The notes beneath the pieces were generated by a model. The model had not been told where the DNA came from. It was given only the letters and a program-made list of their open reading frames with translations, and did not search any database. Of a stretch of 64,000 nucleotides of DNA, positions 16,460 through 25,574 are shown in pieces. A program made the translations under genes and the position numbers. Source of the DNA: Micromonospora sp. R77 (GTDB taxonomy: Bacteria; Actinomycetota; Actinomycetes; Mycobacteriales; Micromonosporaceae); NCBI RefSeq assembly GCF_022747945.1, contig NZ_JALDST010000001.1, positions 992,001 to 1,056,000 on the forward strand, in the 5' to 3' direction. Numbering within the stretch: position 1 is the stretch's first letter; the number at the start of each line of letters is the position of its first letter.

Positions 16460-17820
16460 CGGTCTTTCTCCAGGTCGGTGAGGGCGCGTTCGAGGGCGCG
16501 CAGGTAGTCGGCGTGGCCGACCTCGAACCAGTGCCGGGTGCTGTCCTTGACCGCGCCGGAGTAGCGCTCGCCCAGGCCGGCGACGACCTTCCGGTCGAAC
16601 CCGGCAGCCCGGTCCGGTCGGCTGGCCCGCAGCCGCAGCAGCCGGGCGAAGAGCACGCTCTGCCAGTGCGAGATGGTGAAGATGCCGGAGTCCGGCTGCA
16701 CCAGGCCGACCACCGCCAGGGTGGGGTGCCCGGCGGCGAACGCGTTGAGCCAGAGCCGGGGCCGGCCGACCCCCTCGTCGTCGCCGAGCACCTTCGCCTC
16801 GAGGAACTCGAAGCGGGGCAGGTAGCCGGTGGCGAAGACGACCAGCTCCGGGTCGATCTCCCGGCCGTCGGTCAGCTCCACCGTCTTGGCGTGGAACCGG
16901 GCCACCTCCCCGACCGGGGCGATCTCGCCGTGCCCGACGTAGTAGACGAGCTGGCTGTTGGCGATCGGGTGGGTCTCGTAGACCCGGTGGTCCGGTTTCG
17001 GCAGGCCGAACCGGGTCAGGTCGCCGACGGTCAGCCGGAGGGTCCAGTGGTAGAGCCACTGCCGTACCCGCAGCGGGACCCGCAGCGCCAGCAGGGTGTC
17101 GTTGACCTGGTCGGCGGGGCGGCCCAGGACGTACTTCGGGGCGTACCAGTAGCCGCGGCGGGTGGAGTGCCAGCAGTGGGACGCCTGCTGGGCCGCCTCG
17201 ACCGCGATGTCGCAGCCGGTGTTGCCCGCACCGACCACGAGCACCCGCTTGCCGCGCAGCTGCGCCGGGTCCTTGTAGGACGAGGCGTGCATGACCTCGC
17301 CCCGGAACTCGGCCAGCCCTTCGTAGCGGGGGAGCTTCGGCGACCAGTTGTGCCCGTTGGCGATCACCACGGCGGCGTACCGGGAGGTCCGCTCGGGGCC
17401 GTAGCCGCCGGTGCTGCGGGTGGTCACGTCCCAGCGGTCGCCCTCGACCGGCTCCACCCGGACCACCTCGGTGCCGAACCAGATGTGCTGGCGCAGGTCG
17501 AAGTGGTCGGCGTACCGCTCGAAATAGGAGAGCAGCTGGCTGTGGTGCGGGTAGTCGGGCCAGTCGTCCGGCATCGGGAAGTCGGGGAACTGGGTGAACG
17601 GCCGGGACGAGATCAGATGGGTGCTGGCGTACACCGGGCTGCGGTCGTGTCGCCAGTTCCACGCCCCGCCGACGCCGGTCTCCCGCTCGTAGCAGTCGAC
17701 GCCGAAGCCGTGCTCGGTGAGGTTCTTGATCGCGGTGAGGCCGCTGGCCCCGGCACCGATGACGCAGACGGTGTCGCCCCGGTCGGAGACCGGGCGGCCG
17801 AGGTCGGTGGAGGAGGACAC
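16456..17820 (-). CDS. Class B flavin-dependent monooxygenase (FMO type)
   Basis: The 454-residue protein binds FAD through CVIGAGASGLTAIKNL near the N-terminus and NADPH through VLVVGAGNTGCDIAVEAA near residue 200. Between them lies FRGEVMHASSY, an exact match to the FxGxxxHxxxY fingerprint of FMO/Baeyer-Villiger monooxygenases, and near the end FATGYLP. It would insert oxygen into nucleophilic N, S or carbonyl substrates using NADPH and O2. The length fits FMO enzymes and is shorter than Baeyer-Villiger types. The GTG at 17820 has AAAGGAG 7 nt upstream. The adjacent hydrolase-fold gene is probably co-transcribed, but no pathway is apparent. Confidence 0.9.
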   Translation of the reverse strand: MSSSTDLGRPVSDRGDTVCVIGAGASGLTAIKNLTEHGFGVDCYERETGVGGAWNWRHDRSPVYASTHLISSRPFTQFPDFPMPDDWPDYPHHSQLLSYFERYADHFDLRQHIWFGTEVVRVEPVEGDRWDVTTRSTGGYGPERTSRYAAVVIANGHNWSPKLPRYEGLAEFRGEVMHASSYKDPAQLRGKRVLVVGAGNTGCDIAVEAAQQASHCWHSTRRGYWYAPKYVLGRPADQVNDTLLALRVPLRVRQWLYHWTLRLTVGDLTRFGLPKPDHRVYETHPIANSQLVYYVGHGEIAPVGEVARFHAKTVELTDGREIDPELVVFATGYLPRFEFLEAKVLGDDEGVGRPRLWLNAFAAGHPTLAVVGLVQPDSGIFTISHWQSVLFARLLRLRASRPDRAAGFDRKVVAGLGERYSGAVKDSTRHWFEVGHADYLRALERALTDLEKDR

Positions 17821-18257
17821 CGGGAATCTCCTTTGTGCGGCACGCGTGCCGGGTCGCTGCGAAATCCTGCCGACAACTCCGGCCGTTGTCCAGCCGCCCC
17901 CGCCGGATCGGGATGACCCCGGCCGGCTGTCGTGACGCTGAGCGACGCGCAGATCCGTCACGCAGCGTGCACCTCGATCCGCTGCCGGCCCGCGGCGCGT
18001 CGGCCCTTTGCTCTGCAGCCATTCACGCAGCACCCCACTGAGCTGGCATCCGTGGCGCGCAACCGTGTCGGAGCGCGGCGGCCGTGGTGACGCTCCGCGA
18101 CTGCTGCGGATATGGCTGCAGAGCAAAGGCGGCCGAGGATGAGCTTCCGGCCGCGGAGAATGTGACCCTCCGTCACTCACCGCCGGGCGCGGGAAGCCCG
18201 GACCGACATGGCGCCGCACCCCGCCGCCGGCGTCACCCGTCGACCAGCGGCGGACGC
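17821..18257. other. 437-bp gene-free spacer with inverted repeats
   Basis: No convincing coding frame is present between the monooxygenase start and the end of the phosphatase gene. It holds an 18-nt inverted repeat pair (18005-18129) and several GTGAC/GTCAC dyads, for example GTGACCCTCCGTCAC and CGTGACG...CGTCACG around 17931-17962. Confidence 0.5.
18005..18129. repeat. 18-bp perfect inverted repeat pair, 89-nt spacer
   Basis: CCTTTGCTCTGCAGCCAT at 18005-18022 has its exact reverse complement at 18112-18129. With a few mismatches the match extends to about 31 nt (GGCC on one side, GCAGCA on the other). The two arms look like two copies of a dispersed unit in opposite orientation. Confidence 0.6.
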
Positions 18258-18968
18258 TCAGTCGGCGGCGGGTAGCAGCAGGTCGACCAGGATCGGGAAG
18301 TGGTCACTGGCCTGCCGGGTCCGCGGAGTGTCCACCACGTCGTAGTCGACGACCGCGATGCGCGGATCGACGAAGAGGGCGTCGATGCGCCGACGGGGGT
18401 TCCCGCACGAGTAGGTGTGCCGGTCGGCCCGGTCCATCGCCTCCGCCGTGTCGGTCAGTCCCGCCGCGACGGTCCGCCACGCCGGCCCGTCCGGCCCCTC
18501 GTTGAGGTCGGCGCCGGCGACCACCGGCAGCGTCGCGGCGGCCAGCGTCCGCTTGAACGCCGCCGCCTGCGCCGGCCGCTCGGCCGGGTCGGTGGAGAGG
18601 TGGGAGCCGGCCAGCAGGAACCGGCTCCCGCCCACCACGCACTCGGCGTACGCGGCACCGCGCAGGTGCCGGCCGGGGGTGAGCGGGTAGCGCTCGCAGC
18701 GGGTGTCCAGCACCCGCACCCGGAGGCTGGTCAGCAGCAGGTTGCCCAGCGCGGGCAGGCCGCCGGCACCCACCACCAGGCCGAACGACTCGGCCAGGGT
18801 GGCGCTCTTCTGCCGCCACCGGAACCGGCGCGGCCCCTCCTGCACGATCACCACGTCGGGCGCGGCCGCGCGGACCACCTCGGCCAGCGCGGCCGTGTCG
18901 TCGCGCTGACTGTGGATGTTGTACGACAGCACGCGCAGCGGCACGCCGCCGGTTCCTCCGGGCGCCAC
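18258..18968 (-). CDS. Endonuclease/exonuclease/phosphatase (EEP) family protein
   Basis: The 236-residue protein shows the EEP metal-dependent hydrolase order: LRVLSYNIHS (Asn), DVVIVQEG (Glu), AGSHLSTDP (His/Ser region), VVAGADLNEGP (Asp and Asn), and the C-terminal ASDHFPILVDL with the catalytic Asp-His pair. Members cleave phosphodiesters in nucleic acids, inositol phosphates or sphingomyelin; the substrate is not readable here. There is no signal peptide, so it is cytoplasmic. The GTG at 18968 starts 2 nt after the glucokinase stop codon, which implies translational coupling. Confidence 0.83.
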   Translation of the reverse strand: MAPGGTGGVPLRVLSYNIHSQRDDTAALAEVVRAAAPDVVIVQEGPRRFRWRQKSATLAESFGLVVGAGGLPALGNLLLTSLRVRVLDTRCERYPLTPGRHLRGAAYAECVVGGSRFLLAGSHLSTDPAERPAQAAAFKRTLAAATLPVVAGADLNEGPDGPAWRTVAAGLTDTAEAMDRADRHTYSCGNPRRRIDALFVDPRIAVVDYDVVDTPRTRQASDHFPILVDLLLPAAD

Positions 18969-18970
18969 GA

Positions 18971-19918
18971 CTACAGCCGACGGGCCAGGTCGGCGGCGCC
19001 GATGACGCCGGCGGTGTTGCCCAGTTCCGCCGGGCGGACCCGGGCCACCGGGAGGCGGCTGCGCTGGGCCAGGGCGTCGGCGAACGACCGGCGGGTGGGG
19101 CCGAGCAGCAGGTCACCGGCCTCGACCACGCCGCCACCGACCACCAGGACCTGCGGGTCGAGGATCTGTGCCATGTCCGCGAGGCTGGTGCCGAGCCAGC
19201 GTCCGACCTGGGCGAACGACTCGGCGGAGACCGGATCGCCGCCCTGCGCGGCGGCGGTCACCATCGGGCCGGTGATCGCCTCGGCCTCACCGCCGGCCAG
19301 GTCCAGCAGAGCGGTCGCCCGGTGCGGCTCCTGCCGGGCGGCGGCCCGGGCGAAGCGGACCAGGGCGCTGCCGCTGGCGTACTGCTCGATGCAGCCGAGC
19401 CGGCCGCAACCGCACTGGTGGCCGTCCGGCACGGTGAGCATGTGGCCCAGCTCCGCGGCGATGCCGTGCGCGCCGCGGACCAGCTCCCCGCCGAGCACGA
19501 TGCCGCCGCCCACGCCGGTGCCGATGGTGAACATGACCATCGAGTCGTCGGCGTCCCGGGCCGCGCCGTAGCGGAACTCCGCCCAGGCGGCCACGTTCCC
19601 GTCGTTCTCCACGATCACCGGCAGGCCGGTCGCGGTGCTCACGTAGTCCCGCAGCGGCTCGTCGCGCCAGGCCAGGTTGGGGGCGAAGAGCACCGTGGAG
19701 CGGCTGGCGTCGATCCAGCCCGCCGCGCCGATGCCCACCGCCTCGACGGTACGGCCGGTGGCCAGCTCGGTGACCAGCTCGATGATGACGTCCCGGGTCT
19801 TGGCCACGTCGTCGGCCGGGGTGTCCCGTCGAGTCTGCACGAGAACCTTGCCGGTGTCGTCCACGACACCGCCGGCCACCTTCGTGCCACCGACGTCGAC
19901 TCCGATGGTCAGCGTCAC
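18971..19918 (-). CDS. glkA: ROK-family glucokinase
   Basis: The 315-residue enzyme phosphorylates glucose with ATP and in Streptomyces also mediates carbon catabolite repression. Motifs: IGVDVGGTKVAGGVV (ATP phosphate loop), FAPNLAW and VENDGNVAAWAE (catalytic Asp in END), FTIGTGVGGGIVL, AELGHM, and the ROK zinc site CGCGRLGCIEQYASG. I prefer the GTG at 19918 (VTLTIGVD), because AGAGGGG lies 10 nt upstream, over the GTG at 19927, which would sit directly on that site. Gene order (SRPBCC gene, Cys-containing gene, glkA, EEP gene) suggests one minus-strand operon. Confidence 0.93.
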   Translation of the reverse strand: MTLTIGVDVGGTKVAGGVVDDTGKVLVQTRRDTPADDVAKTRDVIIELVTELATGRTVEAVGIGAAGWIDASRSTVLFAPNLAWRDEPLRDYVSTATGLPVIVENDGNVAAWAEFRYGAARDADDSMVMFTIGTGVGGGIVLGGELVRGAHGIAAELGHMLTVPDGHQCGCGRLGCIEQYASGSALVRFARAAARQEPHRATALLDLAGGEAEAITGPMVTAAAQGGDPVSAESFAQVGRWLGTSLADMAQILDPQVLVVGGGVVEAGDLLLGPTRRSFADALAQRSRLPVARVRPAELGNTAGVIGAADLARRL

Positions 19919-19991
19919 CGCTGCCACTCCCCTCTGCTGTGCTGCCCGGCATCGGCCGAACCGGCCGTGCGATGCCCGGGATGTCCGGTGG

Positions 19992-20675
19992 TCAGGCCCC
20001 GTCGCCTGGTGCGTCCGCGTCCTCGCCCACCTCGCCGGACGCCCGCGACGCGGGCACCACGGGACGGCCGGCCGGCGACCGGATCGTCACCGGCACGTCC
20101 GGCCCGGCACCATCGGCGGGCGAAACGACGGCACCCGGATCGGTCGCGCCCTCCCCCCGGGTGGCGGCGGACCACACGTCCTGCTCGGGTGCCGGCTGAG
20201 AATCATGCCCGGTACGGGTGGCCTCGCGCCACACGTGATCTCCCCCGGCGGCTCCGGCGGTGGCCCCGGACGGCCCGGGCGGAGCGGTCGACGGGGCCGG
20301 CTCGGCGGGGGCGAACGCCCGCAGCAGACTGGCCACTCCGGCCGCCAGATCGCCCGCGCCGGTGGCGAGGCGCTCCGCGAATTCGGGACTGGGGTCGCGC
20401 AACGCCGCGATACCGCGACAGACCGGACAGACGCAGCATTCCGGTGAGCCGGTGGCGAATCCCGCACCGGCCCCGGCCCCGTCGGCGGGGCCCGGGTCCG
20501 GGCCGGCGGACCGGCCGGTCGCGGCACTGTGACCGAGGACACCCGACAAGATCCCACCGAGCGGACCCCACGGACCGGCGCCGGGTGACGCGGCGGCCAG
20601 CCGGGCGGTGCCCAGCAGCATGGCGACGAGGCGTTCGGCCTCCTCCCGGGCCGAACCCGGATCAGTCGTGCCCAT
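19992..20675 (-). CDS. Actinobacterial protein with CCxCPxC motif, unknown function
   Basis: I do not recognise a named family. The 227-residue protein has a helical N-terminal part (GSAREEAERLVAMLLGTARLAA), a short Cys cluster ECCVCPVCRG near residue 80 followed by the helix SPEFAERLATGAGDLAAGVASLLRAF, and a C-terminal half of low complexity rich in Pro, Ala, Gly and Ser. The Cys cluster resembles half of a zinc site, so dimers could share a metal. It sits between the SRPBCC gene and glkA on the same strand, a linkage I recall from other actinomycetes. Confidence 0.7.
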   Translation of the reverse strand: MGTTDPGSAREEAERLVAMLLGTARLAAASPGAGPWGPLGGILSGVLGHSAATGRSAGPDPGPADGAGAGAGFATGSPECCVCPVCRGIAALRDPSPEFAERLATGAGDLAAGVASLLRAFAPAEPAPSTAPPGPSGATAGAAGGDHVWREATRTGHDSQPAPEQDVWSAATRGEGATDPGAVVSPADGAGPDVPVTIRSPAGRPVVPASRASGEVGEDADAPGDGA

Positions 20676-20716
20676 GGTTCGGCTCCTCTACCGTGGCGAC
20701 CGGGCGTCCGGTCGGG

Positions 20717-21172
20717 TCAGTCGGCCGCACCGGGTGCTTCTACCCGGCGCTTGAGCTGCTTCAACGCGGTGTCCATGATCATCTTCTCGGCCTTGCGGCG
20801 AAACATGCCGAGCATGCCCACGGAGAGCTCCACCTCCAGCGTGTACGTCACCGTGGTGCTGCCGTCCGGGTTGCCCGCCAGGTCGTACGACCCGCGCTGG
20901 GCCTTCTGCATCTTCGAGGGTTCGACGAGGTGCCACTCGATCCGGGACAGGTCCTCGGCGTACTCGTAGGCGAGCACGTACTCGTCGGCCATCACGCCGG
21001 CGTCGATGGTGAACCGGACCTGGCTGGCGTAACCGTCCTCGTACTCCTCGATCACCTCCGCCCGCCGCACCGCTTCGGTCCACTCGGGGTAGCTCGGGAA
21101 GTCACAGATGACCGCCGCCACCCGGTCCGGTGGCGCGCCGACGACGATCGACTGGGTGGAGGAGTCCGCCAT
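20717..21172 (-). CDS. SRPBCC (START/polyketide cyclase-like) family protein
   Basis: The 151-residue protein is a single SRPBCC domain: TQSIVVGAPPDRVAAVICDFPSYPEW at the N-terminus, the strand segment EYVLAYEY, and the long C-terminal helix (AEKMIMDTALKQLKRRVE) that caps the hydrophobic pocket. The length fits the family and also the ligand-binding Rv2185c-like group. It probably binds a lipid or aromatic molecule. The gene is divergent from the acyl-CoA ligase. The ATG at 21172 has no ribosome-binding site but a TAGCCT box 6 nt upstream. Confidence 0.85.
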   Translation of the reverse strand: MADSSTQSIVVGAPPDRVAAVICDFPSYPEWTEAVRRAEVIEEYEDGYASQVRFTIDAGVMADEYVLAYEYAEDLSRIEWHLVEPSKMQKAQRGSYDLAGNPDGSTTVTYTLEVELSVGMLGMFRRKAEKMIMDTALKQLKRRVEAPGAAD

Positions 21173-21178
21173 GGGGGG

Positions 21179-21184
21179 AGGCTA
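21179..21184 (-). promoter_or_regulatory. -10 box (TAGCCT) of the SRPBCC gene
   Basis: On the minus strand TAGCCT is followed by six bases of C and then ATG, so the mRNA would begin at the start codon. Confidence 0.5.
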
Positions 21185-21363
21185 CCCGGCGGTGGGCCCG
21201 AGCGCGCCGCTCCACCCCCGCGACGCCCCGCCGCCCGCTCCCGACCGGTGTCCCACCCCTCGGGCGGGCAACCTGCCTCGCCCGCCCCACCCGGCCTGCG
21301 GGTAGGTTTCGACAGAGCCGACCCAGCGGGCGGCCCGGCCAGTGCGAGCACGAGGGAGTGCAG

Positions 21364-23175
21364 GTGCGCGAGTTCTCCGTTCCGCCGATCGTCACCGTCG
21401 GCGATGCGGCAAACCTGACCGACCCGGTCTGGGCCAACGCCGAGGCCGCTCCGGACGCGGTGCAGTTCGCCCGGGCCGACGGGACGGGCCCGACGGGCAC
21501 CATCTGGACCGAGGTGACCTGCCGGCAGTTCCGCGACGAGGTCGTCGCGGTGGCCCGGGGCCTGGCCGCCGCCGGCATCTCGCCCGGCGACCGAGTCGCC
21601 CTGATGAGCCGCACCCGCTACGAGTGGACCCTGCTGGACTACGCCATCTGGGCGGCCGGCGCGGTCACCGTGCCGATCTACGAGACCTCCAGCGCGGAGC
21701 AGGCGGCCTGGATCCTGGCCGACTCCGGCGCCGTCGCCGTGATGGTCGAGAGCACCGGGCACGCCACCCTGGTGGCGGGCATCCGGGACCGGCTGCCCGA
21801 ACTGCGCCACGTCTGGCAGATCGAGCTGGGCGGGGTGGCCGAGCTGATGACCGCCGGCGCGGCGGTCGACCCGGCCGACATCGAGGTGCGCCGCAAGACG
21901 GTCCGGGCCGACGACGTCGCCACCATCATCTACACCAGCGGCACCACCGGCCGGCCCAAGGGTTGCGTGCTCACCCACCGCAACATGTACGCCGACATCG
22001 CCAACGCGGTGCCGGTGCTGCCCAACCTGTTCCGTCCGGGCGCCTCGACCCTGCTCTTCCTCCCCCTCGCGCACGCCTTCGCCCGGCTCATCCAGATCGG
22101 CGTGGTGCAGGCCCGGGCCACCATGGCGCACTGCGCCGACACCAAGAACCTGGTCGGCGAGCTGCAGGACTTCAAGCCGACCTTCGTGCTCTCCGTACCC
22201 CGGGTCTTCGAGAAGGTCTACAACGGCGCCCGGCAGAAGGCCGAGGCGGACGGCAAGGGCAAGATCTTCGACCGGGCCGAGAAGGTCGCCATCGCGTACA
22301 GCGAGGCACTGGAGACCGCCGCGGGGCCGGGCCTGGCCCTGCGCACCCAGCACGCGCTCTTCGACCGGCTGGTCTACCGCAAGCTGCGCGCCGCGCTCGG
22401 CGGCCGCTGCCGCGACGCCATCTCCGGCGGCGCTCCGCTCGGCGCCCGGCTCGGGCACTTCTTCCGGGGCATCGGGGTGACCATCTGCGAGGGCTACGGC
22501 CTCACCGAGACCTCCCCCGCCGCCGCCGCGAACCTGCCGACCGGCACGAGGATCGGCAGCGTGGGCCGACCGCTGCCCGGCGTGACCATCCGGATCGAGG
22601 ACGACGGCGAGGTGCTGATCTCCGGCGACATCGTCTTCCGGGGGTACTGGCACAACGACACCGCCAGCGCCGAGGCGCTCACCTCCGACGGCTGGTTCCG
22701 CACCGGCGACCTGGGGCAGCTCGACAACGACGGCTACCTCACCATCACCGGCCGCAAGAAGGAAATCATCGTCACCGCCGGCGGCAAGAACGTCGCGCCG
22801 GCCGTGCTGGAGGACCAGGTCCGGGCGCACCCGCTGGTCAGCCAGTGCCTGGTGGTCGGCGACCGGCAGCCGTTCATCGCCGCGCTGGTCACCATCGACG
22901 AGGAGGCGCTGCCGAAGTGGCTGGCCGCGCACGGCCGGCCGGAGACCACCAGCGTCGCCGAGCTGCGCGCGGACGAGACGCTGCGCGCGGAGATCCAGGG
23001 CGCGGTCGACCAGGCCAACCAGTCGGTCTCCAAGGCCGAGGCGATCAAGGTGTTCCGGATCCTGCCGCACGACTTCACCGAGGCGACCGGCGAGCTGACC
23101 CCGTCGCTCAAGGTCAAGCGGCAGGTCGTGCACAAGACCTACGCGGCGGAGATCGCCGACATCTACTCCCGCTGA
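21364..23175 (+). CDS. Long-chain fatty acid-CoA ligase (FadD15-like)
   Basis: The 603-residue AMP-forming enzyme activates a fatty acid to its adenylate and then the CoA thioester. The P-loop is TIIYTSGTTGRPKG near residue 190; ICEGYGLTET, GWFRTGDLG and the A8 hinge ITGRKKEIIVTAGGKNVAP follow, and the catalytic Lys region is KVKRQVV near the end. It is full length for the bacterial long-chain group. GAGGGAG lies about 6 nt before the GTG at 21364. The gene sits between the SRPBCC gene and a two-component pair, and its stop codon is 14 nt before the kinase start, which however has its own promoter. Confidence 0.92.
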   Translation: MREFSVPPIVTVGDAANLTDPVWANAEAAPDAVQFARADGTGPTGTIWTEVTCRQFRDEVVAVARGLAAAGISPGDRVALMSRTRYEWTLLDYAIWAAGAVTVPIYETSSAEQAAWILADSGAVAVMVESTGHATLVAGIRDRLPELRHVWQIELGGVAELMTAGAAVDPADIEVRRKTVRADDVATIIYTSGTTGRPKGCVLTHRNMYADIANAVPVLPNLFRPGASTLLFLPLAHAFARLIQIGVVQARATMAHCADTKNLVGELQDFKPTFVLSVPRVFEKVYNGARQKAEADGKGKIFDRAEKVAIAYSEALETAAGPGLALRTQHALFDRLVYRKLRAALGGRCRDAISGGAPLGARLGHFFRGIGVTICEGYGLTETSPAAAANLPTGTRIGSVGRPLPGVTIRIEDDGEVLISGDIVFRGYWHNDTASAEALTSDGWFRTGDLGQLDNDGYLTITGRKKEIIVTAGGKNVAPAVLEDQVRAHPLVSQCLVVGDRQPFIAALVTIDEEALPKWLAAHGRPETTSVAELRADETLRAEIQGAVDQANQSVSKAEAIKVFRILPHDFTEATGELTPSLKVKRQVVHKTYAAEIADIYSR

Positions 23176-23176
23176 C

Positions 23177-23182
23177 TACGAT
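23177..23182 (+). promoter_or_regulatory. -10 box (TACGAT) of the histidine kinase gene
   Basis: TACGAT begins one base after the ligase stop codon and ends 7 nt before the kinase GTG, indicating a leaderless transcript that starts between the two genes. Confidence 0.5.
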
Positions 23183-23189
23183 CCGTCAC

Positions 23190-24881
23190 GTGCCCCCGTC
23201 GACACCCACCCAGCCACCGACGCAATCCCTCGCCGCCGCCGCGCGGCTGGTCCTGCTCGTGCTGGTCGCCGCCCTGACCCTCTTCGCCACCCGCGACGTC
23301 GCCCAGCTCTGGTGGATCGCCCTGCTGGCCGTCGCCGGACTGCCCGCCGTCCTCGCCCCGCAGCACCGCCTGCTCGGCCCGCTCAGCCGCTTCGCCGAGG
23401 TGGTGGTGCTGGGGCTGGCCGCCAGTCAGGTCGCCGCCGACACCCACCTCACCGGGGTCACCGGCGGGCTGGGCGCGTCGGCCGTGCTGCCGTACCTGGC
23501 CGTCCCGGTGACCGTGACGGCGCTGCGCCGCCGGTTCCGCGAGGGCGCCGCCCTGCTCGCGGTCGCCGCGGCCACGCTGCTGATCAGCGCCGCGCTGACC
23601 GAGGTCGACGGCGGGCGACAGCTCGGCCAGCTCGGCTACCTGGCGGTCTGCGCCCAGTGGCTGATCCTGGCCGGCCTCGGCCTCTACACCGCCGGCACCC
23701 TGCAACGGGTGATGCGGGTGCGCAGCGAGGGCAAACCCCAGCCGTACGCGGAGGCCACCCGGCTGCTGACCCAGCTGCGCACCGTCGCCCGGCAGCTGCC
23801 CGGGGCGACCCTGGACCCGGGCGGCATCTCCGAGCACCTGCTGGAGGAGCTGCGGATGGTGGCGCAGACCGACCGCGGCGCGGTGCTCTCCGCCAGCGGC
23901 GGCGGTCGGCTGGTGGTGCTCGCCCAGATCGGCGTGGACCGGGTCGACTGGGAGACCACGCTCGACGCGGACTCGGCGATCGCCGACGCCTGGGCCAGCC
24001 AGCAGGCGCAGACCTCGTCCCGCTCGCAGGCCCGCTCCCGGCAGGCCGGTGAGGTGTCCGCGCTGATCGTGCCGCTGGTCGCCGGGGTCCGCACGGTCGG
24101 CCTGGTGGTGCTGGAGGCGGACTCCGCGCACGCGTACCCGCCGCCGGTGGTGTCCCGGGTGACCGCGCTGACCGGCCCGGCCGCGCTCCGGCTGGAGGCG
24201 GCGCTGCTCTTCGACGAGGTGCGGTCACTGGCCACCAACGAGGAGCGGCAGCGGCTGGCCCGGGAGATCCACGACGGGGTCGCCCAGGAACTGGTGATGG
24301 TCGGCTACGGCATCGACAACGCGCTGGCGTACGTCGACGAGGACCCGAAGGAGACCGCCGAGGCGCTGCGCACCCTGCGCCAGGAGGTCACCCGGGTGAT
24401 CACCGAGCTGCGGTTGAGCCTGTTCGAGCTGCGCAGCGAGGTGGACCGGCACGGCGGCCTGGCCGCCGCGATCGCCGAGTACGCCCGCACGGTCGGCGCC
24501 TCCGGCGGGCTGCGGGTGCACCTGTCGCTGGACGAGTCGACCGCCCGGCTGCCCGCCGCCACCGAGGCCGAACTGCTGCGCATCGCGCAGGAGGCGGTCA
24601 CCAACGCGCGCAAGCACGCCGGGGCGTCGAATCTCTGGGTCACCTGCGAGGTCGACCCGCCGTACGCGCAGATCGAAGTGTCGGATGACGGTCACGGCAT
24701 CGGTGACCAGCGCCCCGAGGGGCACTACGGTCTTGCGATCATGGCCGAGAGGGCGGAACGTATCCGGGGCCGGTTGGAGATCAGGCCGCGGCAACCCAGC
24801 GGCACGACCGTGGCGGTGGTGCTCGGTTCGTCGCCCCGGCGCGATAAGGTGCGCGGCAGTGCAGCAGCAGAAGGGGAGTAA
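23190..24881 (+). CDS. NarL-type sensor histidine kinase with membrane and GAF-like domains
   Basis: The 563-residue protein opens with about five or six hydrophobic segments (residues 12-170), then a linker and a GAF-like domain (about 205-345, LLEELRMVAQTDRGAVLSA to VGLVVLEAD). The dimerisation and phosphoacceptor helix is RLAREIHDGVAQELVMVGYGIDN, a HisKA_3 H-box with the phospho-His in EIHDG. The ATPase domain follows with LLRIAQEAVTNARKHAGA (N-box) and VSDDGHGIG (G1 box). It autophosphorylates and passes phosphate to the response regulator encoded 7 nt downstream. The signal is unknown. Confidence 0.9.
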   Translation: MPPSTPTQPPTQSLAAAARLVLLVLVAALTLFATRDVAQLWWIALLAVAGLPAVLAPQHRLLGPLSRFAEVVVLGLAASQVAADTHLTGVTGGLGASAVLPYLAVPVTVTALRRRFREGAALLAVAAATLLISAALTEVDGGRQLGQLGYLAVCAQWLILAGLGLYTAGTLQRVMRVRSEGKPQPYAEATRLLTQLRTVARQLPGATLDPGGISEHLLEELRMVAQTDRGAVLSASGGGRLVVLAQIGVDRVDWETTLDADSAIADAWASQQAQTSSRSQARSRQAGEVSALIVPLVAGVRTVGLVVLEADSAHAYPPPVVSRVTALTGPAALRLEAALLFDEVRSLATNEERQRLAREIHDGVAQELVMVGYGIDNALAYVDEDPKETAEALRTLRQEVTRVITELRLSLFELRSEVDRHGGLAAAIAEYARTVGASGGLRVHLSLDESTARLPAATEAELLRIAQEAVTNARKHAGASNLWVTCEVDPPYAQIEVSDDGHGIGDQRPEGHYGLAIMAERAERIRGRLEIRPRQPSGTTVAVVLGSSPRRDKVRGSAAAEGE

Positions 24882-24888
24882 CCCGAGG

Positions 24889-25557
24889 ATGACCACAAGT
24901 CCGACACCGGCCACCCGTACCAAGGTCCTCCTTGTCGACGATCACGACCTGATCCGCAAGGGTCTGCGGCACGCCTTCGAGCGGGACCGGCAGTTCGAGG
25001 TCGTCGGCGAGGCCGCCACGGCGGCGGAGGGCGTACGCCAGGCCGGTGCGCTTCAGCCGGACGTGGTGATCATGGACCTCCGACTGCCCGACGGCAGTGG
25101 CCTGGAGGCCACCCGCGCGCTCCGCAAGTCCAGCGCGTCGATGGGCATCGTCGTGCTCACCATGTACGCGGGCGACGACCAGCTCTTCGGCGCCCTGGAG
25201 GCCGGGGCGAGCGCGTTCGTGCCGAAGACCGCGCCGGCCGACGAGGTGGTGGCCGCCGCCCGGCACGCCGCCTCCTCCCCCAGCGCCTTCACCGCGGCCG
25301 ACCTGGCCGAGGCGATGAAGCGCCGGCTGGCCCCGTCCGGCCCGCAGCTCTCCCCCCGCGAGGGCCAGGTGCTGCGGCTGCTCGCCGACGGCATGAGCGT
25401 GGCGGGCATCGCCAAGCAGCTCTTCGTCAGCGAGTCGACCGCCAAGACGCACATCTCCAAGCTCTACGAGAAGCTGGGCGCCGCCAACCGGGCCCAGGCG
25501 CTGATGACCGCGCTGCGGCTCGGTCTGCTCGAGGCCCCGGACGCGCCGAAGTTCTAG
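24889..25557 (+). CDS. LuxR/NarL-family response regulator
   Basis: The 222-residue protein has a receiver domain (VLLVDDHDLIRKGL with the acidic pair, VIMDLRLPDGSG with the phospho-Asp, VLTMYAG, and FVPKTAP with the conserved Lys) and a C-terminal LuxR helix-turn-helix (LSPREGQVLRLLADGMSVAGIAKQLFVSESTAKTHI). It is the cognate partner of the kinase just upstream; GGGGAG overlaps the kinase stop region about 10 nt before the ATG. A strong terminator follows, so the kinase and regulator form a two-gene unit. Confidence 0.94.
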   Translation: MTTSPTPATRTKVLLVDDHDLIRKGLRHAFERDRQFEVVGEAATAAEGVRQAGALQPDVVIMDLRLPDGSGLEATRALRKSSASMGIVVLTMYAGDDQLFGALEAGASAFVPKTAPADEVVAAARHAASSPSAFTAADLAEAMKRRLAPSGPQLSPREGQVLRLLADGMSVAGIAKQLFVSESTAKTHISKLYEKLGAANRAQALMTALRLGLLEAPDAPKF

Positions 25558-25574
25558 CGTCCACCCGTGCCCGC

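Noticed and set aside
18084..18275. Short plus-strand frame in the gene-free spacer
   Set aside because: No ribosome-binding site, crosses the inverted repeat and overlaps the end of the EEP gene; composition is not protein-like.
21052..23133. A 693-codon minus-strand frame opposite the acyl-CoA ligase
   Set aside because: The plus strand carries all AMP-ligase motifs; the minus frame is the usual high-GC antisense shadow.
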